From positions 74,070 to 113,003 of IMG/VR virus record IMGVR_UViG_3300046500_000231: a DNA stretch of 38,934 bases; one strand, 5' to 3'. The notes under the pieces were generated by a model, which did no database searches, was not told the origin of the DNA, and saw only the letters and a list, made by a program, of their open reading frames with translations. Within the stretch, counting starts at the first letter, position 1, and every line of letters starts with the position of its first letter. Both the position numbers and the translations under genes were made by a program. Source of the stretch: a virus. Positions 13,198 through 20,563 of this stretch are shown one piece after another.

Positions 13198-13216
13198 AGT
13201 ATAGTCAGTAATGACT
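13198..13216 (-). promoter_or_regulatory. Promoter with operator site 6 (AGTCA-GTAA-TGACT)
   Basis: On the minus strand TATACT (13203-13198) abuts a perfect-arm palindrome at 13203-13216. No good -35 is seen at 16-18 bp. It heads the operon 13127 to 7673 (WGR-like, ligase, kinase and others), 71 bp before the first start codon and 18 bp after the primase stop. Confidence 0.75.
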
Positions 13217-13233
13217 ATTGCCTAGAATAAAAT

Positions 13234-14310
13234 TTAACGCCCCTTCGTGAGTCTCATGCGCGTCGCAGTCAGCGGATTGATGGTGGTGGCTTTCCAGAAG
13301 GCGTCGCGCACGACAGACGGCGGCACTTCGTTGGGATCGCGCCCTTCCGGGAGCACCGCCACGCGCGCAGTCAGCCCGATCGATTTCACCTTCAGCGCCG
13401 CCTCAATGGCCGCGTCGATCGCTTTGGGTTCGCCATCCCACATGAACGTAACCGCCTCCAGCCCGCGCTCCCTGAGCGTGGCGAGCTTTGCCATCTGCGA
13501 GGCGTCGTCGCCGTGCGAGAGGTGCTTGCCGAAGCTGCCCACCGGCACCACGTCGCGCAGTTCCGCCTGCTCATCGAGCGCGATCTTGGTGGCGGCGACG
13601 TCGAACACCCCTTCGCCGATCACGATGTGCTTGGCGTTGAGCGCGTTCTGGCCGTTGTAGAGGACCGAGCCCGTCGAGGCGAAGCCCGGCGGGAACAGGT
13701 ATTTCTTGTCCGCCTCGCCGGTGGTGTCGCGCCCCTGGAAGGTCACGAGGTCGCCCTCGAGGTCGAAGACGGGAATGATCACGCGATGGGCGTAGTTCTG
13801 CGCACGCGTTTTGCCGTCATCATCCTTGTAGAAGAACTTGCCGTCGAGCGAGAAGCGCAGATGGAAGTATTGAGCGATGCGCGCCGTGATGTTGCGGTTG
13901 TCCAGATACTTGAGGTTGCGCCCGTTGTGCGGCAGCGCGATCGACTTCGGCAGCTTCAGTTCCGTGTCCAGGTTCACCGCGACGGCGACTTTCTTCTTCG
14001 GCCGCCAGCCTTGCGTGCGCGCAAATGAGGTGATGTGGTCGATCACCTCACGATTGCTGTCCATGCCAAGCTGCGCCCGAATGAGCGTGAACTTGTTGAA
14101 CTTTTCTTCGCACACGAAGCAGTTGCCAAGACCCGTCTCCAGCCCTACGTAGACTTTCCAGCTTGAATTGCCGCAGCATGGGCACTCCTTGATATTGGCC
14201 TGGCGACCGCGAGCCCCACGAGTCTGCTTATAGGCGATACCCTGGTCATCGAGCCAATATTCAATATCGAGGCTCTCAAGCGCCTCTTGCAAATCGCCTC
14301 GATCGTTCAC
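13234..14310 (-). CDS. DNA primase (zinc finger plus TOPRIM)
   Basis: Encodes 358 aa. A zinc-binding region CPCC near residues 43-46 and CFVC at 64-67 is followed by the TOPRIM core: VIGEGVFD near 230-237 (catalytic Glu) and MWDGEPKA near 290-297 (metal-binding Asp). This is the DnaG/T7-type primase layout without a fused helicase; the helicase is separate at 15204. It makes RNA primers for phage DNA synthesis. The GTG at 14310 overlaps the stop of the HNH gene as GTGA, so its translation depends on that gene being read. Confidence 0.88.
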   Translation of the reverse strand: MNDRGDLQEALESLDIEYWLDDQGIAYKQTRGARGRQANIKECPCCGNSSWKVYVGLETGLGNCFVCEEKFNKFTLIRAQLGMDSNREVIDHITSFARTQGWRPKKKVAVAVNLDTELKLPKSIALPHNGRNLKYLDNRNITARIAQYFHLRFSLDGKFFYKDDDGKTRAQNYAHRVIIPVFDLEGDLVTFQGRDTTGEADKKYLFPPGFASTGSVLYNGQNALNAKHIVIGEGVFDVAATKIALDEQAELRDVVPVGSFGKHLSHGDDASQMAKLATLRERGLEAVTFMWDGEPKAIDAAIEAALKVKSIGLTARVAVLPEGRDPNEVPPSVVRDAFWKATTINPLTATRMRLTKGR

Positions 14311-14825
14311 CACGTCGCCCCTCGCTTAATTTTGCTCACAGTCGCTTGCGTGACGTCATGTGCGGCCGCAATAAGGCGCTGCAGCTCTCCTTCCGCGAGC
14401 CGACGACGAATATCGGCCACCGCTTCTTCGTTCAACTTGGCAGACGGATTTCTCTCGCCCTTCGGGTCCGTTCCGTGCAGTGCGCGATCCATCGCATTCT
14501 CGAGGCGCGTGCCATACCGGAGATTGCTCAGGACGTTGTTACCCTTGTTGCCGTCACCGTGACACACCTCAAGCCCTTCAGGGCACGGGCCTTCGAAGGT
14601 GAGCATTACGAGAATATGGACGGCCCACACCTTCTGGCCGTTGTTATGCAGCGTAACCATGTGATAGTTCCAGCTATTCGGCGCGGCCTTTAGAACCCTG
14701 CCCGCCTGCAATCTGTGACCGCCGTGCCACAGTCGTTGCATACGGTCGAGACTTCTAATTCTCCCGAGATTGGACGCTTGATAAAGCCCTTCATACCCCG
14801 GAATGTCGCGCCATTCTTCGATCAT
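14307..14825 (-). CDS. HNH homing endonuclease (NUMOD4-type)
   Basis: Encodes 172 aa. NUMOD4-like WRDIPGYEGLYQASNLGRIR at residues 5-24 is followed by an HNH_3-type core with H70 and VCHGDGNKGNNVLSNLRYGT near 87-106 (H89 and N residues), and a C-terminal helix-turn-helix LIAAAHDVTQATVSKIKRG near 151-169. Such free-standing genes spread by cutting related genomes lacking them. It sits between helicase and primase genes, a typical target neighbourhood, but overlaps the primase start as GTGA, so it is woven into the operon. A hairpin terminator lies 31 bp upstream of its start. No strong ribosome site is visible. Confidence 0.85.
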   Translation of the reverse strand: MIEEWRDIPGYEGLYQASNLGRIRSLDRMQRLWHGGHRLQAGRVLKAAPNSWNYHMVTLHNNGQKVWAVHILVMLTFEGPCPEGLEVCHGDGNKGNNVLSNLRYGTRLENAMDRALHGTDPKGERNPSAKLNEEAVADIRRRLAEGELQRLIAAAHDVTQATVSKIKRGATW

Positions 14826-14867
14826 TTTTCACACCGTTTTAGAACACATGCGCGCACGATACGCGCT

Positions 14868-14894
14868 GAAAACAGGGGTTTGTGCAACCCCTGT
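14868..14894 (-). terminator. Hairpin terminator or attenuator before HNH-primase genes region boundary
   Basis: ACAGGGGTT and AACCCCTGT form a perfect 9-bp stem with a five-base loop; on the minus strand it is followed by TTTTC. It lies just after the 33-aa gene and before the HNH gene, so it may end or weaken the helicase transcript and lower primase expression. Confidence 0.6.
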
Positions 14895-14902
14895 GAAATC
14901 AC

Positions 14903-15004
14903 CTAACTACACGCCACGGCGAGCAGGGTGATAAGGATGGGCACCGTGATGCGCCCGCCGGTGAAAATGATCATCAGGAGCAAGAAGACCCAGGGGTGGC
15001 TCAT
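14903..15004 (-). CDS. 33-aa single-span membrane peptide
   Basis: Encodes 33 aa that are almost wholly one hydrophobic helix (WVFLLLMIIFTGG, then VPILITLLAVACS). The ATG at 15004 overlaps the upstream stop (ATGA), which supports it being real despite its size. Function unknown. Confidence 0.55.
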   Translation of the reverse strand: MSHPWVFLLLMIIFTGGRITVPILITLLAVACS

Positions 15005-15204
15005 GCCGGCCGTCCGCTGACCTGGCCGGCCGTGTCCAGCAATTCGCCGATGCGGCGGCTCACTTCGGCGGCCGCGCCGACGGCATGAGGGTTGCCGCGG
15101 TTTTCTTCCATGACGTCCTCGCAGGTCGCCTGCCCTTGCGCAAGCCCAATCTCGTAGCCTTGCGCGAAGCACTCCATTTCCTTTTTGTGGTTGAAAACGC
15201 CCAT
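15001..15204 (-). CDS. Small hypothetical protein after helicase
   Basis: Encodes 67 aa, mostly helical (ECFAQGYEIGLAQGQATCED and VGAAAEVSRRIGELLDTAG). Its ATG shares one base with the helicase stop (TAATG) and its stop overlaps the next ATG, so it is in a coupled series. No family recognised. Confidence 0.65.
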   Translation of the reverse strand: MGVFNHKKEMECFAQGYEIGLAQGQATCEDVMEENRGNPHAVGAAAEVSRRIGELLDTAGQVSGRPA

Positions 15205-16613
15205 TACTCGACCCTCAAAATGCTCTTGATGAACGTCATCGTCGCCATGTCCTGTTGGATGAACACGGTGAAGCCCGACTCCTGATTTCGAGACGCCGCG
15301 AAATACAGCCGCGCCTCGTTCTTGCTGCGCTCCTCGTCGGTGATGTTGATGGAGATCACCAAGTCGGCAATACGAATGCGGTTGAAGTCTTCCGCCACGT
15401 GCTCAGCTTTCGCCACCGTCGACTTGAAGCCTTCACGGTTGGTCTGCGTCGCAGACAGCATGGCGAAACCCTCGACCAGCGCGATATCGCGCATGTCCGT
15501 ATAAATCGACTTCGAGTTCTCCACCGTGTCGGGCGTGCGGATATTCGGCGACATAATGTCCAGGTAGTCGCACACCACAATGTCGAAGATCACGCCCTTC
15601 GCCTTGTAGCGGTCGATCAACGCCTGCATCTTGTTGGGCGTGAACTTGCCCGCCGGGTGGACGCTGATCTTGAGCATCCCGGCCTTCGCCCGCAGCGCCT
15701 TGATCTTGCTGTCGGTGTCGTGGATGGCCTTGCCGAGCTCCTTGATCTTGTTCTCGGCGATGGACGCGTCGAGACGCATGGAGATGATTTCTTCCTGCAG
15801 CTCCAGCGACACGTAGAGGACGTTCTTGCCGGCGAGCGACGCGTTCTTGGCGAAGTTGAGCAGCGCCGTCGACTTACCGGCCTTCGCCCCGCCCATGAAC
15901 AGCGTCAATTCGCGCCGCCCCCAGCCCTTGTGCATCAGCAGTTCGTCGAGCTTGGGCAAGCCGCTCGAAATCCCCTTCGGCGGCGTCTTGCCGCTCGCGG
16001 CGTCCAGGCGGTCTTCCGTTCGGGCCTCGATGCCGCCCCAGTAGTCGTAGTCGTCGTCATCCTCGTTCAAGCCGACGTCATACGCGTCCTTAATGGCCTT
16101 CAGGATCGGATCGAACTTCTTCTTCTCCAGAAGGCTCACCGAGGACAGGATTGCGTTGCTCACCGCCTGGTGCCGGGCGAACTCCGCAACCTTCTCAGCC
16201 ACGTAGTCACGATCGCCCACGTCGCCGTCCTTGAGCACCTTGAGCACGCGCACCACTTCGCCGGCGAAGTCTTTCTTCATCCGGCCGCTGGTGATTTCGT
16301 CTCGCAGCAGTGTCGAGATAACCGGGAACTCGGGCACGCGCTTGAACCGATCGAAATAGCGCTTGATCAGATCCACGAGCCCCGCTTCACCGGCATTCTC
16401 GAAGTAGTCGGGCTTGAGCAGGTGCGAGGTGCGGCGCATGAATTCCGTATCGCGCAGCACGAGCGTGGCGATCTTCGACTGGAATTCCTCGTCGAACTCG
16501 AACTTGGCGACTTCCTCCGACTCAGGTGCGACCTCAACGGCTGCACCGCTGAAGGCCTTGCCGACCATTTCCGCGACCGACTCCTCGACGCTCGGAATGG
16601 TGGCGTCGCTCAT
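15204..16613 (-). CDS. DnaB-like replicative helicase
   Basis: Encodes 469 aa, near the length of DnaB and T4 gp41. An N-terminal helical domain (about 40-180) is followed by the RecA-like core: Walker A GGAKAGKST at 241-249, the YVSLELQEE region near 267-275, Walker B IVVCDYLD at 345-352 and LSATQTNREG (motif H3) near 385-395. It unwinds DNA at the replication fork, working with the primase at 13234. The start overlaps the Hfq-like stop (ATGA). Encoding its own helicase and primase while also carrying an iteron initiator suggests two replication modes, plasmid and lytic. Confidence 0.9.
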   Translation of the reverse strand: MSDATIPSVEESVAEMVGKAFSGAAVEVAPESEEVAKFEFDEEFQSKIATLVLRDTEFMRRTSHLLKPDYFENAGEAGLVDLIKRYFDRFKRVPEFPVISTLLRDEITSGRMKKDFAGEVVRVLKVLKDGDVGDRDYVAEKVAEFARHQAVSNAILSSVSLLEKKKFDPILKAIKDAYDVGLNEDDDDYDYWGGIEARTEDRLDAASGKTPPKGISSGLPKLDELLMHKGWGRRELTLFMGGAKAGKSTALLNFAKNASLAGKNVLYVSLELQEEIISMRLDASIAENKIKELGKAIHDTDSKIKALRAKAGMLKISVHPAGKFTPNKMQALIDRYKAKGVIFDIVVCDYLDIMSPNIRTPDTVENSKSIYTDMRDIALVEGFAMLSATQTNREGFKSTVAKAEHVAEDFNRIRIADLVISINITDEERSKNEARLYFAASRNQESGFTVFIQQDMATMTFIKSILRVE

Positions 16614-17041
16614 TGGTAGTGGCCTTCTTCTGCGCGCTCGGCGACTTCAGCGACGGGAGCCAGCTGCACACGCGGGCGCGGCAGGGGCTTGAAGCGCTGG
16701 ATCGCGTGTTTGAAAATCACGTGCGTGTCGCCCGAGACTTCCAGCGAGATCGTGTATTTGTCGTGCGCCCGAATCTTGCCGGTCAGAATTTCTTCCTCGT
16801 CGCGCATGTAGACGACGATCTGTGCGCCCGACTCGTGCAGCGCCTTCAAGAACGCTTCGTGACCGGTCGGGGCGCCCTTGACCTTCGGCCGGGCGGGACG
16901 TTGCGCGCGGGTGCCGACGTAATCCGGGCGAGCGGTCAGGCGCGGGCGGCTCGACGGGATGGAATCGTCATCGCAACGGGCCATGTTGCGGCCTTCGCGC
17001 AGTTGCTCGGCACGTGCTTGTTCGGGGGTGAGGTAGCTCAT
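16610..17041 (-). CDS. Hfq-like (Sm-fold) protein of phage origin
   Basis: Encodes 143 aa. Residues 61-120 align by eye along the whole core of bacterial Hfq: HEAFLKALHESGAQIVVYMR (for the N-terminal helix and Sm1 start), then GKIRAHDKYTISLEVSGD and VIFKHAIQRFKP. The Hfq signature YKHA appears as FKHA (K111, H112), and the FDQF turn as HDKY. A 60-residue Arg/Pro-rich, likely disordered N-terminus and a short acidic C-terminus are extra. Hfq binds U-rich and A-rich RNA as a hexamer and pairs small RNAs with messages. GGAGAG before ATG 17041 decides the start. It opens the replication operon controlled at 17097-17124. Confidence 0.8.
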   Translation of the reverse strand: MSYLTPEQARAEQLREGRNMARCDDDSIPSSRPRLTARPDYVGTRAQRPARPKVKGAPTGHEAFLKALHESGAQIVVYMRDEEEILTGKIRAHDKYTISLEVSGDTHVIFKHAIQRFKPLPRPRVQLAPVAEVAERAEEGHYQ

Positions 17042-17096
17042 GAAACTCTCCAACAACGGGTATGGGGTGAAATCGAACGTCGAAACTGACACTCAC

Positions 17097-17124
17097 ATTA
17101 TAGTCAGTAATGACTATTGCTCAA
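17097..17124 (-). promoter_or_regulatory. Promoter with operator site 7 (AGTCA-GTAA-TGACT)
   Basis: The clearest example of the set. On the minus strand TTGAGC (17124-17119), a 16-bp spacer and TATAAT (17102-17097) form a sigma70-like promoter whose spacer is filled by a perfect-arm palindrome (17102-17115). The stop codon of the upstream gene (17114-17116) lies inside the operator. It drives the Hfq-like, helicase and following genes. Confidence 0.82.
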
Positions 17125-17854
17125 TGCTCGCGTATGTGATGGCCTGCTCGACGACTCCCGGAGGAAACTCGCGCAGCGCGGCTTCGATGCGCAGCACCCC
17201 GTGCGTGTAGAGCGCGGCCGCAAGTGCGTAGTGGTGGTGCCGGCGCTGCTTGATCTGCGCAACGAGAAACGCTTCATAGGCGATCTGGTCGGCGTGACCG
17301 AACCAGTTTTCGGCCCGATACCGCTCGTCGTGGCAAATCTGCAGGCTATTGCGGCACTCCTCCTCCCAGGCGAGCACGAGGTCCGCGAGCATCTCCTCGT
17401 TGGTGTTCATGTGCGAGGGGCGCGGCGCGTGGTGCCAGTTGTGGGCGATCTTCCAGTTCATGGCAAAGCGCAGAAAGAAGTCGTAGCGCACGCCGAGCTG
17501 GTCGGCCGTCTGCCGGAGCTGCCAGAGCGATTTCTTCTCGCGGGCTTCCAGCACGTCGGGGCCGCCCTTGAACGGCTTCATGAAGCGGCCGCGCTCGTGA
17601 TCGAGCGTGACGATCATGAAGTTCTGATACGCCTTCTGGTAGCACTGGGCGAACAGGTAAGTCGCCTTTGTCGGGTGCATGCGCCGGTAGTCGAACCACT
17701 TAGTCGTGAGCAGTTCGGGTTCCCGTTTCAGGAGCCGCCCTTCGATGTTCGCAATCGCCTTGACCTCGCAGTGCAGGAATGACAGATCGTGGCCGTAGAA
17801 GTCCCCGAACCATTCCGCGAGCTTGGGTTCGTCGACTTGGGTAACTTGGGTCAT
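17114..17854 (-). CDS. Hypothetical phage protein, Trp/His-rich
   Basis: Encodes 246 aa of unknown function. It is rich in Trp, His and Tyr, mostly helical, with possible metal-binding His clusters (NWKIAHNWHHAPRPSHM near 132-148 and QRRHHHYALAAALYTHG near 204-220). I see no enzyme motif. Its promoter region differs from the others: an AT-rich stretch with TTAATACTTA repeats instead of the AGTCA palindrome. It sits alone between PhoH and the replication operon. Confidence 0.65.
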   Translation of the reverse strand: MTQVTQVDEPKLAEWFGDFYGHDLSFLHCEVKAIANIEGRLLKREPELLTTKWFDYRRMHPTKATYLFAQCYQKAYQNFMIVTLDHERGRFMKPFKGGPDVLEAREKKSLWQLRQTADQLGVRYDFFLRFAMNWKIAHNWHHAPRPSHMNTNEEMLADLVLAWEEECRNSLQICHDERYRAENWFGHADQIAYEAFLVAQIKQRRHHHYALAAALYTHGVLRIEAALREFPPGVVEQAITYASIEQ

Positions 17855-17877
17855 CCTTCGCCTCTCGTATATAAAAC

Positions 17878-17917
17878 TTAATACTTAGAATGTAGATTGA
17901 ATAACTATTAATACTTA
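17878..17917 (-). repeat. AT-rich promoter region with direct repeat TTAATACTTA
   Basis: TTAATACTTA occurs at 17878-17887 and 17908-17917, exactly 30 bp apart (about three helical turns), in the only strongly AT-rich gap of the phage block. Seen on the minus strand as TAAGTATTAA, it lies 24 bp upstream of the start at 17854. Possible activator-dependent promoter. Confidence 0.5.
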
Positions 17918-17981
17918 CGGGAGCGCATTGGGAGCCCAAGTGGCGGCCCCGCGTTACCCGTGTCCCATCAGAGACGAATAT

Positions 17982-18008
17982 GGGCGGACCCGAGAACCGG
18001 ACCCGCCC
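17982..18008 (-). terminator. GC-rich hairpin after PhoH gene
   Basis: GGGCGG at the left and CCGCCC at the right of this 27-bp stretch pair, with a further CCG/CGG pairing inside. It lies 33 bp after the PhoH stop. It lacks a T-run on the minus strand, so it is a weak or factor-dependent terminator at best. Confidence 0.35.
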
Positions 18009-18041
18009 TTGACCTTTCTTATCGGATCGGCCAGAGGTCGC

Positions 18042-18797
18042 TCATGCCGCCTCCCGCTCGTAGCTCTCGACGATCTCCTGAACCAGCCCCGAGCGCACCA
18101 CGTCCGCTTTCGAGAACTCGACGTGCCCAACTGCCGGAATCCAGGTCACGCGCTTCAGGGCGTCTTCCAGACCGGAGGGTCCGTGAATGTCCTTCTGGCG
18201 AATGTCACCGTTGACCACGACCTTGCAGTCCTCGCCGATGCGCGTGAGGAACATCTTCATGCCGACCGGCGTGGTGTTCTGGGCTTCGTCGAGGATGACG
18301 AACGCGTCGCGGAACGTGCGGCCGCGCATGAAAGCAAGCGGCACGGCCTCGATGTTGCCCATGCGCATGTGGTATTCGAACGCTCCGGTGCCGAGGCGCT
18401 CGATCAGCACTTCCTTGAACGGCACGAGATACGGGTCGAACTTCTCGCTCAGGTCGCCCGGCAGGAAGCCCATCTCCTCACCCGCTTCCACCGCGGGGCG
18501 CGTGATGATGATCTTTTCGACGCGCTTGTCGCGCAGGGCATCTGCTGCAAGCGCGGTCACAACCCACGTTTTGCCGGTGCCAGCGGGCCCAGTCGCAAAC
18601 GTCAGTGTCTTGCCCTTGATGGACGCGATATAGCGCTTCTGAGCGCTTGTGCGGGCTTCAATCGGCTCGAAGCACGCACGCACCACCTTGCGCTGCTCGG
18701 ATTGAGCGGCGGCGTCGTGGAGCTTGGCATGGTCCTCATGTTGCCGACGATCGGCGCGGGCTTTCTGGCGGGTCTGGTGAGGCTGCTTGCGGGGCAT
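18042..18797 (-). CDS. phoH: PhoH-like ATPase
   Basis: Encodes 251 aa. Walker A GPAGTGKT is at residues 70-77, IITRPAVEAGEEMGFLPGDL near 97-116 is the strongly conserved PhoH block, and Walker B FVILDEAQN is at 166-174. PhoH is common in phages; it is an ATPase of the superfamily 1 helicase type, with RNA-linked roles proposed. The basic N-terminus (MPRKQPHQTRQKARADRR) could bind nucleic acid. A one-gene transcription unit with its own operator and promoter at 18830-18850. It stands next to a metallophosphoesterase, though in a separate unit. Confidence 0.92.
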   Translation of the reverse strand: MPRKQPHQTRQKARADRRQHEDHAKLHDAAAQSEQRKVVRACFEPIEARTSAQKRYIASIKGKTLTFATGPAGTGKTWVVTALAADALRDKRVEKIIITRPAVEAGEEMGFLPGDLSEKFDPYLVPFKEVLIERLGTGAFEYHMRMGNIEAVPLAFMRGRTFRDAFVILDEAQNTTPVGMKMFLTRIGEDCKVVVNGDIRQKDIHGPSGLEDALKRVTWIPAVGHVEFSKADVVRSGLVQEIVESYEREAA

Positions 18798-18829
18798 GAG
18801 GGCGTCCTTGGGGAGTTCTAGGAAAGGCC

Positions 18830-18850
18830 ATTATATAGTCAGTTCTGACT
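18830..18850 (-). promoter_or_regulatory. Promoter with operator site 8 (AGTCA-GTTC-TGACT)
   Basis: On the minus strand TATAAT (18835-18830) is followed upstream by a perfect-arm palindrome (18837-18850). The -35 area is taken by one arm of a GCCTCT-N6-AGAGGC hairpin (18853-18870), giving at best GAGGCA. It drives the PhoH gene. Confidence 0.75.
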
Positions 18851-18910
18851 GTGCCTCTATAAGCAGAGGCAAAGTCAAAACTGCTATTTGTGTCGGCTGC
18901 GGCTCCCGTT

Positions 18911-20212
18911 TCAGTGGATGAGGGGCTTGACCACCGAGTGATCGATCTCGTGGCCCTCTCGGTGATACCACTTGCCGCCCGAGACGGCGAAGTCCGTCAC
19001 CGCCACGTAGTCGAAGTTGGTTGAGCGCGTGGCCGTGTCGACATTCACCAGCACAAAGCCGTTGTGCCAGCGCTCGCCCTCGCAGTAGGAGGCGGAGCGC
19101 TTGTGGCCGCTGCCGAGCTGATGCCATTCGTAGGCGCCGTAGATGGGGCTAAAGTGGCTCCAGACCTGATGCCGGTGGTGATGACCGTTCACGCCCGGCA
19201 GGCCCATGTTGCGCGCGTGCGGGAAGTGGTGGCAGAGGACCGTATCGAAGTAGACCTTGTAGTTGTTGCCGAGCTCCTTCTCGAAGTCGCGCTTGGTGAA
19301 AGCTGCGAGGTCCGCCTTGGCGATGTAGTTGATTTCGAACTGCTCCAGCCCCAGGAGCTTAGAAACCGTCATGCCGTGCAGGTCCGAGAGCACCGAGCGC
19401 AGCGCCGGCGTGGCGTCGCTCAGGTGACGCAACAGACGCGCTTCGTGGTTGCCTTCGATGAAGTCGATCTGCGCGTTCGGACAGGCGCGGCGCAATGGTC
19501 CGAGGATCTGGTCGTGCGTGAACTTGATGCGGCCGGTGACGTCCCACTCGCGCGGATCGACGCCGTATTTGCCGAACTCTGGCAGATCGAAGATATCGCC
19601 GTTCAAGACGATCACGTCCGGCTGCACGCGCTTGGCCGTGTCTACCAGCACGCGCAGGTAAAAGAGGTCGATTTCCTTGTCGTGCAGGTCCGAGCACACG
19701 AGGATCGTCTTGAAGCGGTTTGGGTTGGTGCGCACATAGCGCTCGGCCCAATCGCGGCGGTCATCGTTAGCGCGCCGGTAGTGGTCGACCGAGACGTGCT
19801 TGGCGATCTGGCGCTCCAGCGTGTGCTGCTGGCGGGAAAGCTGCAGTGCCGCCTGGCGCTTGAATTCGAGAAAGGAGCCGAAGTGACAATTCCAGGCCGA
19901 CTCGGCGAGCGGCCCGTATTTGCGGAAGGTGTCGCGCGTAACGGGCTTTTCGGGGTTCAGCAGCGCAAACGAGCGCAGCGCGTCGATGCACTGCTCGGCG
20001 GTCGCCTCGCGAATCCGCTCGACGTTCTCCGACATGGGGAGCTCCACGCCGTTGCGGTTGATGATCTTGCCCGCGTAGTCCTTGGTGCGGCGCAGGGAAA
20101 CGGCTTTGTTCTTCACCGTCTGCACCGAGAGACCAAGCTCCCGCGCGACGTCCTGCATGGTGGGGAACTCTCGGGTGTTGTTAAACACCATCACGAATTG
20201 ATCTTGCGTCAT
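18911..20212 (-). CDS. HTH-fused calcineurin-like metallophosphoesterase
   Basis: Encodes 433 aa. Residues about 15-45 form a helix-turn-helix (TMQDVARELGLSVQTVKNKA) and about 75-130 may be a second small DNA-binding region. The phosphoesterase motifs run SDLHDKE 174-180, NGDIFD 204-209, EGNHE 253-257, HHF 328-330 and GHHHRH 343-348, giving a complete set of dimetal ligands. Relatives include Mre11/SbcD nucleases and protein or nucleotide phosphatases; with a DNA-binding N-terminus, a DNA or nucleotide substrate is likelier. No SbcC partner is in the window. It follows the spanin genes in the lysis-headed transcript. Confidence 0.82.
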   Translation of the reverse strand: MTQDQFVMVFNNTREFPTMQDVARELGLSVQTVKNKAVSLRRTKDYAGKIINRNGVELPMSENVERIREATAEQCIDALRSFALLNPEKPVTRDTFRKYGPLAESAWNCHFGSFLEFKRQAALQLSRQQHTLERQIAKHVSVDHYRRANDDRRDWAERYVRTNPNRFKTILVCSDLHDKEIDLFYLRVLVDTAKRVQPDVIVLNGDIFDLPEFGKYGVDPREWDVTGRIKFTHDQILGPLRRACPNAQIDFIEGNHEARLLRHLSDATPALRSVLSDLHGMTVSKLLGLEQFEINYIAKADLAAFTKRDFEKELGNNYKVYFDTVLCHHFPHARNMGLPGVNGHHHRHQVWSHFSPIYGAYEWHQLGSGHKRSASYCEGERWHNGFVLVNVDTATRSTNFDYVAVTDFAVSGGKWYHREGHEIDHSVVKPLIH

Positions 20213-20236
20213 TCGGTCTCTCGGGCAGTGGTTGGG

Positions 20237-20563
20237 TTATTGGGCTTTGGCCTGTTGGTCGAGGATCTGGAGCACCCAATCGACCAACGCATCGTGATAC
20301 GTCGCCAGCTCGTGGTAGTCGCCGACGATTTCGAGGTCGTTATCGACGAACTCCTTGACCGTCGGCACGTGATCCTCCGGCAGCAGGGGCAGCGCTTTGG
20401 ACTTCTGCAGCGCCGCTGCCGGCGGCATCAATAGCGATGCCTTTACGGGCGGCGTTGAGCAGCCGCACAGTGTCGAGATCGAAAGGCATAGGCTGATCGC
20501 CAACAGTGAGGCTTTGGACTTCAGCGACCGCGCTTGCGGCTTGGTTCGTTGTGGCGAGTGCAT
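20237..20563 (-). CDS. Rz1-like outer-membrane spanin lipoprotein
   Basis: Encodes 108 aa. A basic N-terminus and hydrophobic stretch (LLAISLCLSISTLCGC) end in a lipobox L-C-G-C, so signal peptidase II would cut before C35. The gene starts inside the Rz-like gene in another frame and runs about 100 bp past its stop, the classic Rz/Rz1 arrangement. It would link to the inner-membrane spanin to fuse the membranes in the last step of lysis. The 74-aa mature part is longer than lambda Rz1 and less Pro-rich. Confidence 0.82.
   Translation of the reverse strand: MHSPQRTKPQARSLKSKASLLAISLCLSISTLCGCSTPPVKASLLMPPAAALQKSKALPLLPEDHVPTVKEFVDNDLEIVGDYHELATYHDALVDWVLQILDQQAKAQ

Noticed and set aside
15255-16619. 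Open plus-strand frame of 454 codons opposite the helicase
   Set aside because: The helicase has all Walker motifs; the opposite frame has none and is Arg/Leu/His-rich.
18853-18870. GCCTCT/AGAGGC hairpin as terminator of the metallophosphoesterase gene
   Set aside because: No T-run follows on the minus strand; more likely part of the phoH promoter region.
19064-20434. Open plus-strand frame of 456 codons opposite the metallophosphoesterase
   Set aside because: The minus-strand gene has the complete esterase motif set; the plus frame crosses gene boundaries and has no motif.
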